NCBI RefSeq assembly: GCF_964204645.1
Contig: NC_134032.1
Location: 13,696,275-13,760,274, forward strand
Source: Tubulanus polymorphus
Lineage: Eukaryota > Nemertea > Palaeonemertea > Tubulaniformes > Tubulanidae
Length of the DNA: 64,000 nucleotides
Direction of reading: 5' to 3'
Part shown: positions 1-12,990 of the stretch, piece after piece
How the letters are laid out: every line of letters begins with the position of its first letter
How positions within the stretch are numbered: the first letter of the stretch is position 1
Program-made: the position numbers and the translations under genes
The notes under the pieces: model-generated
Databases searched by the model: none
What the model was told of the DNA's origin: nothing
What the model saw: the letters and a program-made list of their open reading frames with translations, nothing else

Positions 1-2099
1 GATAGGTACGGGTTTTCAATAATTACACTTCTACTCACATACTGCAGCACTAAAATACCAAGTTCACCACATATTGTCTCAGTAGGGGTCGATTCTGTAG
101 GTGATTCTGTATCCATCTTACTAACATGGTACTGAACATAGAATAAGAGAGTCTTTACGAATTTATTTTCAAACAAAGAAACCAATAGGATGGATTTCGA
201 ATTTATTGCAATTCTACTCACATTCTGCAGTACATGGATGCAATGCATACCAGAAATAGTCTTGGGGGTTGATTCCGCAGCACTTGGAATCCATTTCACA
301 CGGCATTGACAACTGAAAATAAAATCAAAGATTCATTTTGCATTTATTCTCAAACTTAGAAAACAAAAGGGAGAATTTTCAAATTACACGTTTCTCCTCA
401 CATTCTGTGGCATTTTGTCACATGAATAATCTGTTTGTGAATAGATGATGATATCGCACCTCATCTGAAAGAAACAAATAAATGAAAAATACACACTTCA
501 ATCAGATGATTAATAATTTCTGTTAAAACAAAATTGATTTCGGTCTGAATACAAACCACATTTCTATGGTAATCAACAATGGACAGTAAGAGTCGGGGGC
601 TGCTGCTGCTGCTCAGGCCAGGTCAAAATGACGTTCTTTATGGACTTGTTCATTACGAAGAGAGGATCAACCTTTTACATGATGTTGAACTGAAAATAAA
701 ACGAATCATTTTTCATTAATTTTCAAGCATAGAAACCAATAGGAAGATATTCCAGTTTCACACTTTTCTACTCACATTCTACAGCACTTGGATATCAAGT
801 TTAATAAATACATTTTAAATTCAGAAACTGACGAGAAGGATTTTCCAATATTACACTTCTACTCACATTCTGCAGTACTAAAATACCAAGTTCACCAAAT
901 ATTGTCTCAGCAGGGGTCGATTCTGTAGGAGATTCTGTACTAATCTTACATGGTACTGAAAATGGAATAAGAGTCACTTAGAATTTCTTGCAATTCAACT
1001 CACATTCTGCAACACTTGGATGTAATGCATACCAGACAGTCTCACTTGGGTAGATTCTGCAGCACTTGGAATCTATTTCAAATGGCAATGAACTGAAAAT
1101 ATAATGAAAGATTCATCACAAATATATTTTCACACCTATAAAACAAAAGTGGGTCCAAGATTACACATTTTTTCTCACATACTGTAACACTCCGATGCTG
1201 AGTTCACCAATCTCTAACTGATGGTAGATTCCAAACACTTGCATATCAACGTTGATCAGACAGCGTCTCACCAGTAACAGATTCTGCAGCACCCTGAATC
1301 CAATTGTGGAATTTGTGAACCATTCTACACCAGACATTTCTAAATCAGTACAAAATTATATAGAAGGTGAGTATTAGCTAAAAGTGGCGGCCAAAAGCGG
1401 GCATAATTAATGATGGATATCAAACTTATATGATTTACTTGGAATCAATGTCACATAAATGATCTGTTTGTGAATAGATGATGATATTGCACCTCATCTG
1501 AAAGAACACAAATAAATGAAAAATACACTTCAACACATGATTAATGATTTCTTTAAAAGAAAATTGATTTCGGTCTGAATACAAACCACATTTCTATCGT
1601 AATCAACAATGGACAGTAAGAGTCGGGGGCTGCTGCTGCTGCTGCTCAGGCCAGGAAGATATTCCAGTTTCACATTTTTCTACTCACATTCTACAGCACT
1701 TGGATATCAAGTTTACCAGAAAGTGTTTCCCTAGGGGTAAATTCTGTAGCACTTGGAATTCATCTCTCATAGGAATGAACTGTAAATATAATGAAAGACT
1801 CATTTTTCACACCTTGTTAACTAAATGGTGGATTCTGAATTTCCATTTAAAAATTCCTTCTCACATTCTGTAGTGCTTAGATGCTGAGTTCACCAGTCAA
1901 AGTCTCCCCGACGATTGATTCTACAATACTTTGATATGAAAGTTGCTAAGACAGCTTCTCACCAGTGACAGATTCTGCAGCACTCTGAATCCAATTGTGG
2001 AATTGTGAATGATTCCACACCAGGCATTTCTAAATGAGTACAAAATCATATAGAAGATGAGTATTAGCTAAAAGTGGCGGCCAAAAGAGGACATAATTG

Positions 2100-4310
2100 T
2101 TAATGGATATCAAATTCATATATGATTTACTTGCAATCAATGTCACATGAATGATTTGTTTGTGAATAGATGATGATATTGCACCTCATCTGAAAGAAAC
2201 AAATAGATGAAAAATACACACTTCAAAAGATGATTAATAATTTCTTAAAGATGGAATTGAATTTCGGTCTGAACACAAACCAGTTATATTTCTATCACAA
2301 TCAACAATGGACTGTAAGTGTCGAGGGCTGCTGCTGTTAAGGTCCCATTGATCAAAATAAAGCTTTCATGCTTTCATGGTACTGAACTGAAAATATGAAA
2401 ATAAAAGGAAAGATTCCTAATAAATACATTTTCAAATTAAGAAACCGATAAGTAGGGCTTTTTCCAATAATAACACTTCCACTCACATACTGCAGTACTG
2501 AAATACCAAGTTCACCACAGATTGTCTCAGTAGGGGTCCATTCTGTAGGACATTCTATTTACATCTTGGTACTGAACATAGAATAAGAGTCTGCATGCAT
2601 TTCATTTTCAAACATAGAAACAAATAGGATGGATTTCGAATTCTTTGCAATTCTACTCACATTCTACAGCACTGGGGATAGATTTTGTAGCACTTGAAAT
2701 CCATCTTTCACAGGAATGGACTGTAAATATAATGAAAGATTCATTTTCACACCTTGTAAACAAAAGGGTGGATTCTAAATTTGCAATTTAACATTTCTTC
2801 TCACATTCTGTAGCACTTGGATGCTGAGTTCACCAGACAAAGTCTCCCTGACAATTGATTCTACGATACTTAGACATAAAAGTTGATCAGACAGCCTCTC
2901 ACCAGTGACAGATTCTGCACACTCTGAATCCAATTGTTGAATTTGTGAATGATTCTACACCAGGTTTTTCTAGATAAGTACAAAATTATATAGAAGGCGA
3001 GTATTAGCTAAATGGGGCAGCCAAAAACGGGCATAATTGATTATGAATATCAAATTCATATATGATTTACTTGCAATCAATGTGGCATGAATGGTCTGTT
3101 TGTGAATAGATGGTGATATTGCACCTCATCTGAAAGAAACAAATAGATGAAAAATACACACTTCAATCAGATGATTAATAATTTCTTTAAAATGAAATTG
3201 AATTTTGGTCTGAACACAAACCAGTTATATTTCTATCATAATCAACAATGGGCTGTAAGTGTCAAGGGCTGCTGCTGTTGAGGTCCCATTGATCAAAATA
3301 AAAATCTCTGTTGACTTGAAAGAATCAGCATCTTTCATGGAATTGAACTGAAAATCTGGAAATAAAAGATAAATACATTTTCAAATTTAGAAACAGATAG
3401 GGAGGATGGATTTTCCAATAATTACACTTTTACTCACATCTATACTGCAGTACTAAAATACCAAGTTCATCGCACATTGTCTCAGTAGGGGTCGATTCCG
3501 TACTTGAAATCTAAACATGGCAATGAACTGAAAATAAAATGAAAGATTCATTTTGAATATATTTTCAAACTTAGAAAATAAAAGGAAGAGTTTTTAATTT
3601 CTAATTTTACACATTTCTCCTCACATTCTGTGGCACTTCCATGCTGAGTTCCTCAGACAGTCTCACTGAGGGTCGAGTCTACAATAGTTGCATATTGTTG
3701 ATCAGTCAGCGAGTTGCAAGTTGATCAGCTTCTCACCAGTGACAGATTCTGCAGCACTCTTGAATCCAATTGTGGAATTTGTGAACGATTCTACGTTACA
3801 CCAGGCATTTCTAAATCAGAACAAAATTGTATAGAAGGCGAGTATTTGCCAAAGAGGAAGCCAAAAATGGGAATAATTGATAATGGCTGATATCAAAATA
3901 TGCTTTACTTTATCGGAATCAATGTTGAAGGAATGATCTGTTTGTGAAGAGATGTTGAGAGAAGATATTTCAGCATCTAAAAACACAAAAGAGATGGAAA
4001 ACTCATTTCTAAAAATAATTGATGACTGCTTTAAAAGAAAATTGAATTTTGGTCTGAATATACATACCGCTTATATTTTGATTGTAATCAATGATGAACT
4101 GTAAGTGTCAGGGTCTGCTGCTGCGCGGACTAGATCAAAATTGATGTTCTTCATGGACTTGTTCATTTCTTAGAGGATCAACCCTTAACATGGTGTTGAA
4201 CTGAAAATAAAATAAATCATTTTTCATTAATTCATTTTCAAACATAGAAACCAATAGGGAGATATTCCAGTTTCACACTTTTCTACTCACATTCTGCAGC
4301 ACTTGGATAT
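2100..4310. repeat. Higher-order duplication, copy 1
   Basis: This stretch matches 6480-8715 almost base for base over about 2.2 kb at an offset close to 4.38 kb. Paired landmarks are the AGGTCCCATTGATCAAAATA segments near 2341 and 6717 and the GAGTATTTGCCAAAGAGG segments near 3840 and 8229. The high identity compared with other modules shows the array was also amplified in blocks of several modules, more recently than the single modules. Confidence 0.7.
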
Positions 4311-6061
4311 CAAGTTCACCAGAAAGTAGGGGAAAATTCTGTAGCACTTGGAATACATCTCTAATAGGAATGAACTGTAAATACAATGAAAGATTCATTT
4401 TTCACACCTTGTAAACGAAATGGTGGATTCTAAATTTCCAATTAAACATTTCTTCTCACATACTGCAGCACTCCGACGCTGAGCTCACCAGTTTCACTGA
4501 AGGTTGATTCTACAATACTTTGATATCAAAGTTGATCAGACAGCGTCTCACCAGTGACAGATTCTGCAGCACACTGAATCCAATTGTGGAATTTGCGAAC
4601 GATTCTACACCAGGCATTTCTAAATCAGTACAAAAATATATAGAAGGTGAGTATTAGCTAAAAGTGGTGGCCAAAAGCGGGCATAATTGATAATGGATAT
4701 CAAACTTATATATGATTTACTTGGATTCAATGTCACATGAATGTTCTGTTTGTGAATAGATGATGATATTGCACCTCATCTGAAAGAACACAAATAGATG
4801 GAAAATACACTTCAAAAGATGATTAATAATTTCTTCAAAATGAAATTGAATTTCGGTCTGAATACAAACCACTTATATTTTCATCATAATCAACAATGGA
4901 CTGTAAGTGTCAAGGGCTGCCAGTGTTCAGGTCCCATGGATTGAAATAAAAATCTCTGTTGACTTGAGAGAATTAACCTCTTTCATGGTACTGAACTGAA
5001 AATCTGAAAATAAAAGAAAAGATTCTCAATAAATACATTTTCAAATTCAGAAACCGATAGGGAGGATTTTCCAATATTACAATACTACTCACATTCTGCA
5101 GTACTAAAATACCAAGTTCACCACACATTGTCTCAGTAGGGGTCCATTCTGTAGGAGATTCTGTATCCATCTTGGTACTGAAAATGGAATAAGAGAGTCT
5201 TCATGAATTTATTTTCAAACATAGAAACAAATAGGATGGATTTCGAATTTATTGCATTTCTACTCACATTCTGCAGCACTTGGGATGCAATGCATACCAG
5301 AAATAGTCTTGGGGGTTGATTCCGCAGCACTTGGAATCCATTTCACACGGCAATGAAAACTGAAAATAAAATGAAAGATTCATTTTGAATATATTTTCAA
5401 ACTTAGAAAACATAAGGGGAGTTTATGATTTCCTAATTACACGTTTCTCCTCACATTCTGTATCACTACAATGCTGAGGTCACCAGTCTACAATAGTCGC
5501 ATGTCAAGTTGATCAGACAGCATCTCACCAGTGACAGATTCTGCAGCACTCTGATTCCAATTGTTGAATTTGTGAACGATACCACATCAGGCGTTTCTAA
5601 AGTACAAAATTATATATGGAAGATGAGTATTAGCTAAAAGTGGAAAAATTGGAATAATTGCTAATGGCTGATATCAAACTTTGAATGTGTTTTACTCACT
5701 AGGACTCAACGTCAAATGAATGTCTGTTTGTGACGAGATATTGAGAGAAAAGATTTCAGCATCTAAATACATAAAATAGATTTAAAAAACTCCTTTCTAA
5801 AAAGATGATTGATAATTTTGGTGTGAATACATACCACTTATAATTTCGATTGTAATCAACAATGGACTGTAAGTGTCAGGGCTGCTGAAGCTGCTGCAAG
5901 CTAAATCAAAATGATGTTCTTCATGGACTTGTTCATCGCATAAAGGATCGATCTTTTACATGGTTTTGAACTGAAAATAAGATAAAACATACTCTTTTCA
6001 AGTCATTTTGAAGCATAGAAACAAATAGGTTAGATTTCCAATTTGACACTTTTCTACTCAC

Positions 6062-6154
6062 ATTCTGAAGCGCTTGGACGTCAAGTTTACCAGACAGTGT
6101 TTCACAAGGGGTTGGATTCTGCAGCACTTGGAATTCATCTCTTATGGGAATGAA
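6062..6154 (-). other. Best-preserved exon-like module of the array
   Basis: On the minus strand this 93-base segment is preceded by a TTTTCAG acceptor and followed by GTGAGTAG, a near-consensus donor. It is open through 31 codons in phase 0 at both ends, so inclusion, skipping or duplication of it would keep frame. The peptide contains two variants of one motif (ending FQVLQN and VQALQN) separated by CETLSGKLD, so the module itself is an internal duplication. No domain is recognised. It could be a real exon or a chance survivor in a decayed repeat. Confidence 0.4.
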
Positions 6155-6479
6155 CTGAAAATACAATGAAAGATTCATCGTGAATACATTTTCACACCTA
6201 GGAAACAAAATGGAGTATTTCAATTTCCAATTTTACACATTTTTTCTCACATTCTGCAGCACTTTGATGCTGAGCTCACCAATCTCTAACTGATGGTAGA
6301 TTCCAAAATACTTGCATATCAACATTGATCAGACAGCGTTTCACCAGTTACAGATGCAGCACCCTGAACCCAATCGTGGAATTTGTGAATGATACCACAT
6401 CAGGTTTTTCTAGATGGGAACAAAATTATATAGAAGGTGAGTATGAATCAACAATGCCAGCCAAAAATGAGCATGATTA

Positions 6480-8715
6480 ATAATGGATATCAAAGTCATA
6501 TATGATTTACTTGGAATCAATATCGCATGAATGGTCTGTTTGCAAATAGATGATGATATTGCACCTCATCTGAAAGAAACAAATAGATGAAAAATACTCT
6601 TCAAAAGATAATTAATAATTTCTATAAACTGAATTTGAATTTCGGTCGGAATACAAACCAGTTAAATTTCTATCATAATCAACAATGGACTGTAAGTGTC
6701 AAGGGCTGCTGCTGTTAAGGTCCCTTTGATCAAAATAAAACTCTTGTCGACTCGCGACAATCAAACTCATTCATGGTACTGAACTGAAAATATGAAAATA
6801 AAAGGAAAGATTCCTAATAAAAACATTTTCAAATTAAGAAGCCGATAGGTAGGGCTTTTTCCAATAATAACACTTCCACTCACATACTGCAGTACTGAAA
6901 TACCAAGTTCACCACAGATTGTCTCAGTAGGGGTCCATTCTGTAGGAGATTCTATTTACATCTTGGTACTGAACATAGAATAAGAGTCTTCATGCATTTC
7001 ATTTTCAAACATAGAAACAAATAGGATGGATTTCGAATTCTTTGCAATTCTACTCACATTCTACAGCACTGGGGATAGATTTTGTAGCACTTGAAATCCA
7101 TCTTTCATAGGAATGAACTGTAAATATAATGAAAGATTCATTTTTCACACCTTGTAAACAAAAGGGTGGAATTTGCAATTTAAAAATTTCTTCTCACATT
7201 CTGTAGTACTTAGATGCTGAGTTCACCAGACAAAGTCTTCCTGACAATTGATTCTATGATGCTTAGATATGAAAGTTGATCAGACAGCGTCTCACCAGTG
7301 ACAGATTCTGCACACTCTGAATCCAATTGTTGAATTTGTGAATGATTCTACACCAGGTGTTTCTAGATAAGTACAAAATTATATAGAAGGCGAGTATTAG
7401 CTAAATGGGGCAGCCAAAAACGGGCATAATTAATAATGGATATCAAATTCATATATGATTTACTTGCAATCAATGTCGCATGAATGATCTGTTTGTGAAT
7501 AGATGATGATATTGCACCTCATCTGAAAGAAACAAATAGATGAAAAATACACACTTCAATCAGATGATTAATAATTTCTTTAAAATGAAATTGAATTTTG
7601 GTCTGAACACAAACCAGTTATATTTCTATCATAATCAACAATGGACTGTAAGTGTCAAGGGCTGCTGCTGTTGAGGTCCCATTGATCAAAATAAAAATCT
7701 CTGTTGACTTGAGAGAATCAGCATCTTTCATGGAATTGAACTGAAAATCTGGAAATAAAAGATAAATACATTTTCAAATTTAGAAACAGATAGGGAGGAT
7801 GGATTTTCCAATAATTACACTTCTACTCACATACTGCAGTACTAAAATACCAAGTTCATCACACATTGTCTCAGTAGGGGTCGATTCTGTACTTGAAATC
7901 TAAACATGGCAATGAACTGAAAATAAAATGAAAGATTCATTTTGAATATATTTTCAAACTTAGAAAAGAAAAGGGAGAGTTTTTAATTTCTAATTTTACA
8001 CATTTCTCCTCACATTCTGTGGCACTTCCATGCTGAGTTCCTCAGACAGTCTCACCGAGGGTCGAGTCTACAGTAGTTGCATATTGTTGATCAGTCAGCG
8101 AGTTGCAAGTTGATCAGCTTCTCACCAGTGACAGATTCTGCAGCACTCTTGAATCCAATTGTGGAATTTGTGAACGATTCTACGTTACACCAGGCATTTC
8201 TAAATCAGAACAAAATTGTATAAAAGGCGAGTATTTGCCAAAGAGGAAGCCAAAAATGGGAATAATTGATAATGGATGATATCAAAATATGCTTTACTTT
8301 ATCGGAATCAATAATGAAGGAATGTTCTGTTTGTGAAGAGATGTTGAGAGAAGATATTTTAGCATCTGAAAACATGTAATAGATGGAAAACTTATATCTA
8401 AAGATAATTGATGACTGCTTTAGAATAAAATTGAATTTTGGTCTGAATATACATACCACTTATATTTTGATTGTAATCAACGATGGACTGTAAGTGTCGG
8501 GGGCTGCTGCTGCTGCGGCTGCTCGGACTAGATCAAAATTGATGTTTTTCATGGACTTGTTCATTACCGGTTCTTAGAGGATCAACCTTTAACATGGTGT
8601 TGAACTGAAAATAAAATAAACCATTTTTCATTAATTCATTTTCAAACATAGGAACCAATAGGAAGATATTCCAGTTTCACACTTTTCTACTCACATTCTG
8701 CAGCACTTGGACGTC
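6480..8715. repeat. Higher-order duplication, copy 2
   Basis: Second copy of the 2100-4310 block. Differences are mostly single bases and short indels. It ends in a truncated module near 8700, where the sequence jumps from one module start directly into the tail of another. Confidence 0.7.
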
Positions 8716-9869
8716 TGTAGCACTCTGATTCCAATTGTGGTATTTGTGAACAATTCTACACCAATAAGTACAAAATTAAATAGAAGGTGAGTATTAGCTA
8801 AATGTGGCGGCCAAAAGCGGGCATAATTTATAATGGATATCAAACTTATTTATGATTTACTTGGAATCAATGTTGTATGAATGTTCTGTTTGTGAATAGA
8901 TGCTTATATTGCACCTCATCTGAAAGAACACAAATAGATGAAAATTACTTTTCAAAAGTTGAGTTATAATTTCTTTAAAATGAAATTGAATTTTGGTCTG
9001 AATACAAACCACTTATATTTCTAATCAACGATTGACTGTAAGTGTGAAGGGCTTCCAGTGTTCAGGTCCCTCGGATTAGAATAAAAATCTCTGTGGATTT
9101 GCGATTATCAACCTCTTACAACCTGGTACTGAACTGAAAATAAGTGAAAATAATAAATACATTTTCAAATTTAGAAAGCGATAGGCAGGATTTCTAATCT
9201 TACACGTTCTGCAGCACTAAAATCCCAAGTTCACCAAACATTGTCTCAGTAGGGTCGATTCACTAGGAGTTTCCATCCATTTTATTTGGTACTGAACATA
9301 GAATAAGAGAGTCTTCATGAATTAATTTTCAAACACAGAAACAAATAGGATGGATTTGGAATTTCTTGCAATTCTACTCACATTCTGCAGTACATGGATG
9401 CAATGCATACCAGACAGTCACTTGGGTAAATTCTGCAGCACAATGGATGTTCACCAGACGGTGAGTTTCACTGGGGAAAGACTCTGTAGTACTTGCAATC
9501 CTTTTTTCATGGCGCTGATCTATGAAATAGAATTCAAAATTCTTCATGAATACATTTTCAAACATAGAAACCAATACGGAGGATTTCCAATTTTACACAA
9601 TTCTACTCCTCTCCTCACATTCTACAGCACTTGGACATCAAGTGCACCAGAAAGTGTTTCACTAGGGGTAGATTCTGCAGTACTTGGAATCCATCTCTTA
9701 TGGGAATTAGCTGAAAATATAATGAAGGATTCATCAAGATTATATTTCCATATCTTGAAGACAATAGCAAGCATTTTCAATTTCCAATTTTACACATTTC
9801 TTTTCACATTCTACTAAATTCATTTTTCAAACAGTTAGGGCGGATTTCCTATCTCCAGTTTGACTCAGT

Positions 9870-10440
9870 TCTACTCACATTATGCAGCACTTTGAAGTCA
9901 AGTCCACCAGACAGTGTCTCGCTGGGGATAGATTCTGCAGTACTTGGATGTCAAGTTCACCAGACAGTGTCTCACTGGTGGTAGATTCTGCAGCACTTGA
10001 AAGTCAAGTTCACCAGACAGTGTCTCACTGGGAGTTGATTCTGCAGTACTTGGATGTCAAGTTCACCAGACAGTGTCTCACTGGGGGTAGATTCTGCAGC
10101 ACTTGGATGTCAAGTTCACCAGACAGTGTCTCACTGGGGGTTGATTCTGAGCACTTGGATGTCAAGTTCACTGGACAGTGTCTCAATAGGGGTAGATTCT
10201 ATAGCACTTGGATGTCAAGTTCACCAGACAGTGTCTCACTGGGGGTTGATTCTGAGCACTTGGATGTCAAGTTCACCAGACAGTGTCTCACTGGGGGTTG
10301 ATTCTGAGCACTTGGATGTCAAGTTCACTGGACAGTGTCTCAATAGGGGTAGATTCTGCAGCACTTGGATGTCAAGTTCACCGGACAGTGTTTCACTTGG
10401 GGTAGATTCTGCATCAGTCAAGTTCACCGCACAGTGTCTT
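9870..10440. repeat. Homogeneous 54-60 bp tandem repeat at array edge
   Basis: About ten near-identical units built on GCACTTGGATGTCAAGTTC and GACAGTGTCTCACTGGGGGT. They are the central part of the exon-like module of 1-9830, amplified without the flanking splice-like borders and intron-like spacers. Some units lack the CA of CTGCAGCAC and read CTGAGCAC, giving a 54 versus 60 base alternation. Reading frames run through it on both strands because of the repeat; none is accepted as a gene by itself. Confidence 0.85.
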
Positions 10441-11170
10441 ATTTAGAACAAATTCTGTACTTCGGATGTCTCATCAGCGTTGATTGCATCATCAGAAATT
10501 TCACAATTTGCAATTTTTCGCCGTGAATGAAATAAACGGAAGAGAAATCATGTAATAAAATCACAATCAATAAATATCCCAAGACTTTATAAGTGAACAG
10601 TAAAACTAAGTCAAGTTTGAATCCTTTAGCGCTAGAAGTAAGTCTCAAATATACAAAATGTCTGAATATCTGAAAAAGCCGACAATATGGATCGACAGAA
10701 CATTTTGAGACGTGCATATTTTTAGCAGTTTTAAAACAAGTAAAAAGCATCACTCTGGTACATCCCATCCCAGGAATTGTCAAAATTTCTGACTGTTAAG
10801 TGTCAGTTCTTATAAATCTTGAGTTTTATTCCAACGAAAATACATTACACTGAGGCCACAATTTTGAATTGGATCACATAAAATATTCAAATATTTCTCC
10901 CTATGATTTTTATCCGTTATAACTTAGAAATTTCGAATATTCATCTAACATTCCAAATTCCTCGTCCGAGCTAAACTTATTCCAGTGGTTTACAAAGACG
11001 GCCGACACCTCTTTCTTTCTGTTTTGTTCTTTTTTGCGCCCGTGAATTACGCTTAAACATGTTCGAGGTGATTTTTTCAAACTGTTTTAAGGTGCGTCCC
11101 CGCAGACAACTGAGGCTAGGATAGAAATGCCCGTATCCCTTGACGCACAGGACTACCCTATCGAGTAAGT
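10441..11170. other. AT-rich stretch, no feature seen
   Basis: No coding potential, tandem repeat or paired terminal repeat was recognised here. A 114-codon minus-strand frame at 10439-10783 has no recognisable domain or neighbouring splice structure that supports it. Confidence 0.4.
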
Positions 11171-11470
11171 GATCATACACACGATACTCTCAGGCCCCGG
11201 AGTCCGCGGTTCAGTAAAGGAGCGTCCGATGCCCTGATGCTATCGTCCTCCCCGGGCGGCCTTTCGCCATCCCTGTCACCGAGCATATTCACTTTAAGGG
11301 CTACCACCCCCCTTACCGCCACCGCTATTTTTCTTCCCGCCGACTCGCAACCACAGAAATTAAGTTTAGCTCGGAAAAGGAAGAACCCGAATGGATTCAA
11401 TCGGATTTATACGTGTGGTCAGGTTTGGGTTCGTATCCCGAGGCACCGAGCACGACGTATTTCGATGTGA
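11170..11470. other. GC-rich, CpG-containing island
   Basis: The stretch is much more GC-rich than its surroundings and contains a short GGTTCGTATCCC segment near 11430 that resembles a pol III B box. Frames of 75-77 codons exist on both strands but neither resembles a known domain. It may be a fragment of an old mobile element or a promoter-like island; the sequence does not decide. Confidence 0.3.
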
Positions 11471-11874
11471 CCAGTTTGTCACTAACGTCACTGATTCTGA
11501 ATAAGTTCCCGAAGTGAGATTAGAAATGAATCAGCGAAAATAGAGAATTTTGAAATCATAAGAATAAATATCTGCATTTTTATGTATCCAAAATAGAAAC
11601 CAGTATTATTAGACCTCGTGATTGAACAAATGAATTTTGAATTTTGATAGTTATAAATTGGAAAAAGGTTTAGAATATTGAGCTATTTGACAACCACACG
11701 TGTGTCGATGTATTTAGTTAGAATTCACTCAAAAACAGTCAAAACACCTCATCGACAACTGGTCAAATTGTTGTCTTCACAGCATATCTTTTGATTCCTA
11801 GGTATTCGAAATCAAAAGGATTCAAACCTGACAGAGAAATTTATATCAATGATTCTTTGAATGATTTTACTCAC

Positions 11875-11982
11875 CTTCTGCAGCACCTGGATGTCGAGTT
11901 TTCCAGTTCATCAGAGTTTAGCATCACACTGGAGGTAGATTCTTTAGCACTTTGGATGCCAGGTCAATCAGCAGTAAGTTCA
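11875..11982 (-). pseudogene. Outlying exon-like module with a stop
   Basis: Minus-strand segment bounded by a CCACCAG acceptor and a GTGAGTAA donor, 108 bases, phase 1 at both ends if read in frame with the exon at 12073-12147. The first codons give NLLLIDLASKVLKNLPPV and then an in-frame TGA. The second half is clearly the 1-10 kb module (CTGCAGAAG before the donor). The LLID start resembles the exon at 23910-23984, which links that distant exon to the array. The stop suggests a broken exon, or that this frame is not the one used. Confidence 0.35.
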
Positions 11983-12072
11983 CTGGTGGAATAGAAATAG
12001 AAAAAAAGCTTAATAGAATTCAATATCTTGGAAATCTGGAAATTTTCACCAGATTTCACTGCATATACTCAC

Positions 12073-12147
12073 CAGCTCTGGAGTCAGCTAGGGCTGTGGA
12101 TGTATGACTCGAGGTCATATTGTTCAAAATGTGGACAAGTCCATACT
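12073..12147 (-). other. Candidate 75-nt exon, phase 1-1
   Basis: Minus-strand segment of 75 bases preceded by GGCATTTCAG and followed by GTGAGTAT. In phase 1 it is open throughout and ends ALADSRAG. Length and phase are the same as the candidate exon at 23910-23984. No domain is recognised; the residues are rich in Ser, Thr and Asn. It would be upstream of the 11875-11982 module and the 1-10 kb array in one minus-strand transcript. Confidence 0.35.
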
Positions 12148-12239
12148 CTGAAATGCCAAAAATACATTGGTTCAAATGTAAATATTTCTTGAGTCTGATT
12201 AGGGTATGCCCTTAAGAGTACCTATAGTATTTCGAACCT

Positions 12240-12990
12240 ACACTAAGCATGAGTAATTTGTTCACTTATTTCTCCACAGTTTGAAGAATGTTTGTTCTCT
12301 CATCTTCGTTAGTAATGAAAAGCGTTCCCATCCGCGTAACTACGACATCACTACATTCCCACTTCTCTGACTGTAGTGTGGATTAGGAGAGGGAGGTTTT
12401 GGTTTGGAATGGGGAAGGGTACAGGGAGTTCACAGGTAGGGTAGAATGGGGCAATGTGATAAGGTTAGGTCTGGGTTGGATAATGCAGGGTGTTTGGTAT
12501 GGCTGGGTTGTCGGATGATGAGTTTGCTAGAACTGATCGGGGGCGGTGTATATGGTAGGATAGTTTAGTGTAGTTAAGTAGGTGTGTGATAAGAGAGAAA
12601 GGGTGATGTTAAGGCAGTACAGAAGTGATGGTGGTAGGGTTAGGGTAGAAGGATGAAGCGGGGTAGGGTAATAGGATAGAGTAGGACAGGATGTGGTAGG
12701 GTAAGGTCTATTTTGGATGGAGTAGGGTATTTTTGGTTTAGTTGAGGAGAGGAACGAGTTTTCTGTGGTTGGGTTGGGATGATTGGGCCGTATTCAGCAG
12801 GGGGCAGGGATGGGGACCATTTTTTTCCCTTTTGGGTTCCTCTGCCCCCTATAAGTCAAAATCTTTGTACGGCCCTGGATGAATGGAGTCCTTAGAAGGG
12901 TATAGGGTAGTGATATTTGATAGGCATACGGTAAGAGGCAGTGTAAGGGTGTTCAGGGAGTGAAAGCACTGTGTGTTATGGGGCAGGGTT
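12240..12990. repeat. Left arm of large inverted repeat, G-rich
   Basis: A purine-biased stretch with many irregular TAGGGTA/GGGTAGG words. It is the diverged reverse complement of 22240-22910: the outer border near 12260-12320 (TGTTCACTTATTTCTCC and TTCTCTCATCTTCGTTAGTA) matches the reverse of 22841-22905, and the inner part (GGTACAGGGAGTTCACA) matches the reverse of 22725-22745. The arms enclose about 9.3 kb holding the GGCCCGGGCC array and a Penelope-like element. Confidence 0.75.

Larger units (their letters stand above)
1..9830 (-). repeat. Degenerate tandem array of exon-like modules
   Basis: About 30 copies of a module are seen here. On the plus strand each begins with a variant of TACTCACATTCTGCAGCACT (for example near 214, 862, 1680, 2655, 4285, 5264, 6056, 7051, 7827, 9376) and ends about 90-130 bases later with a variant of GGAATGAACTGAAAAT. 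On the minus strand these edges read as a 3' splice site (TTTTCAG before TTCA) and a 5' splice site (AAT before GTGAGT). Modules come in groups of two or three, 140-190 bases apart, and groups repeat about every 0.8-0.95 kb. Each group also carries a different exon-like piece (minus strand TTTCAG then ATGAGGTGCAATATC) and a CTTACAG acceptor-like piece. Translated on the minus strand the best modules give variants of ETLSGELDIQVLQN. Many copies contain stops or indels. It could be a repetitive gene, a non-coding transcript or a dead satellite; the splice-like borders are seen, transcription is inference. Confidence 0.6.

Noticed and set aside
9350-10446. Plus-strand frames of 130-155 codons with HQTVSHWG/SSSPDSVSLGVDS repeats
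   Set aside because: They run through the tandem units in arbitrary frames; the splice-like signals of the array are on the minus strand.
12400-12800. Telomere-like TAGGGTA words
   Set aside because: Irregular, not (TTAGGG)n, and mirrored by an inverted copy at 22.3-22.8 kb, so part of a repeat arm and not a telomeric tract.
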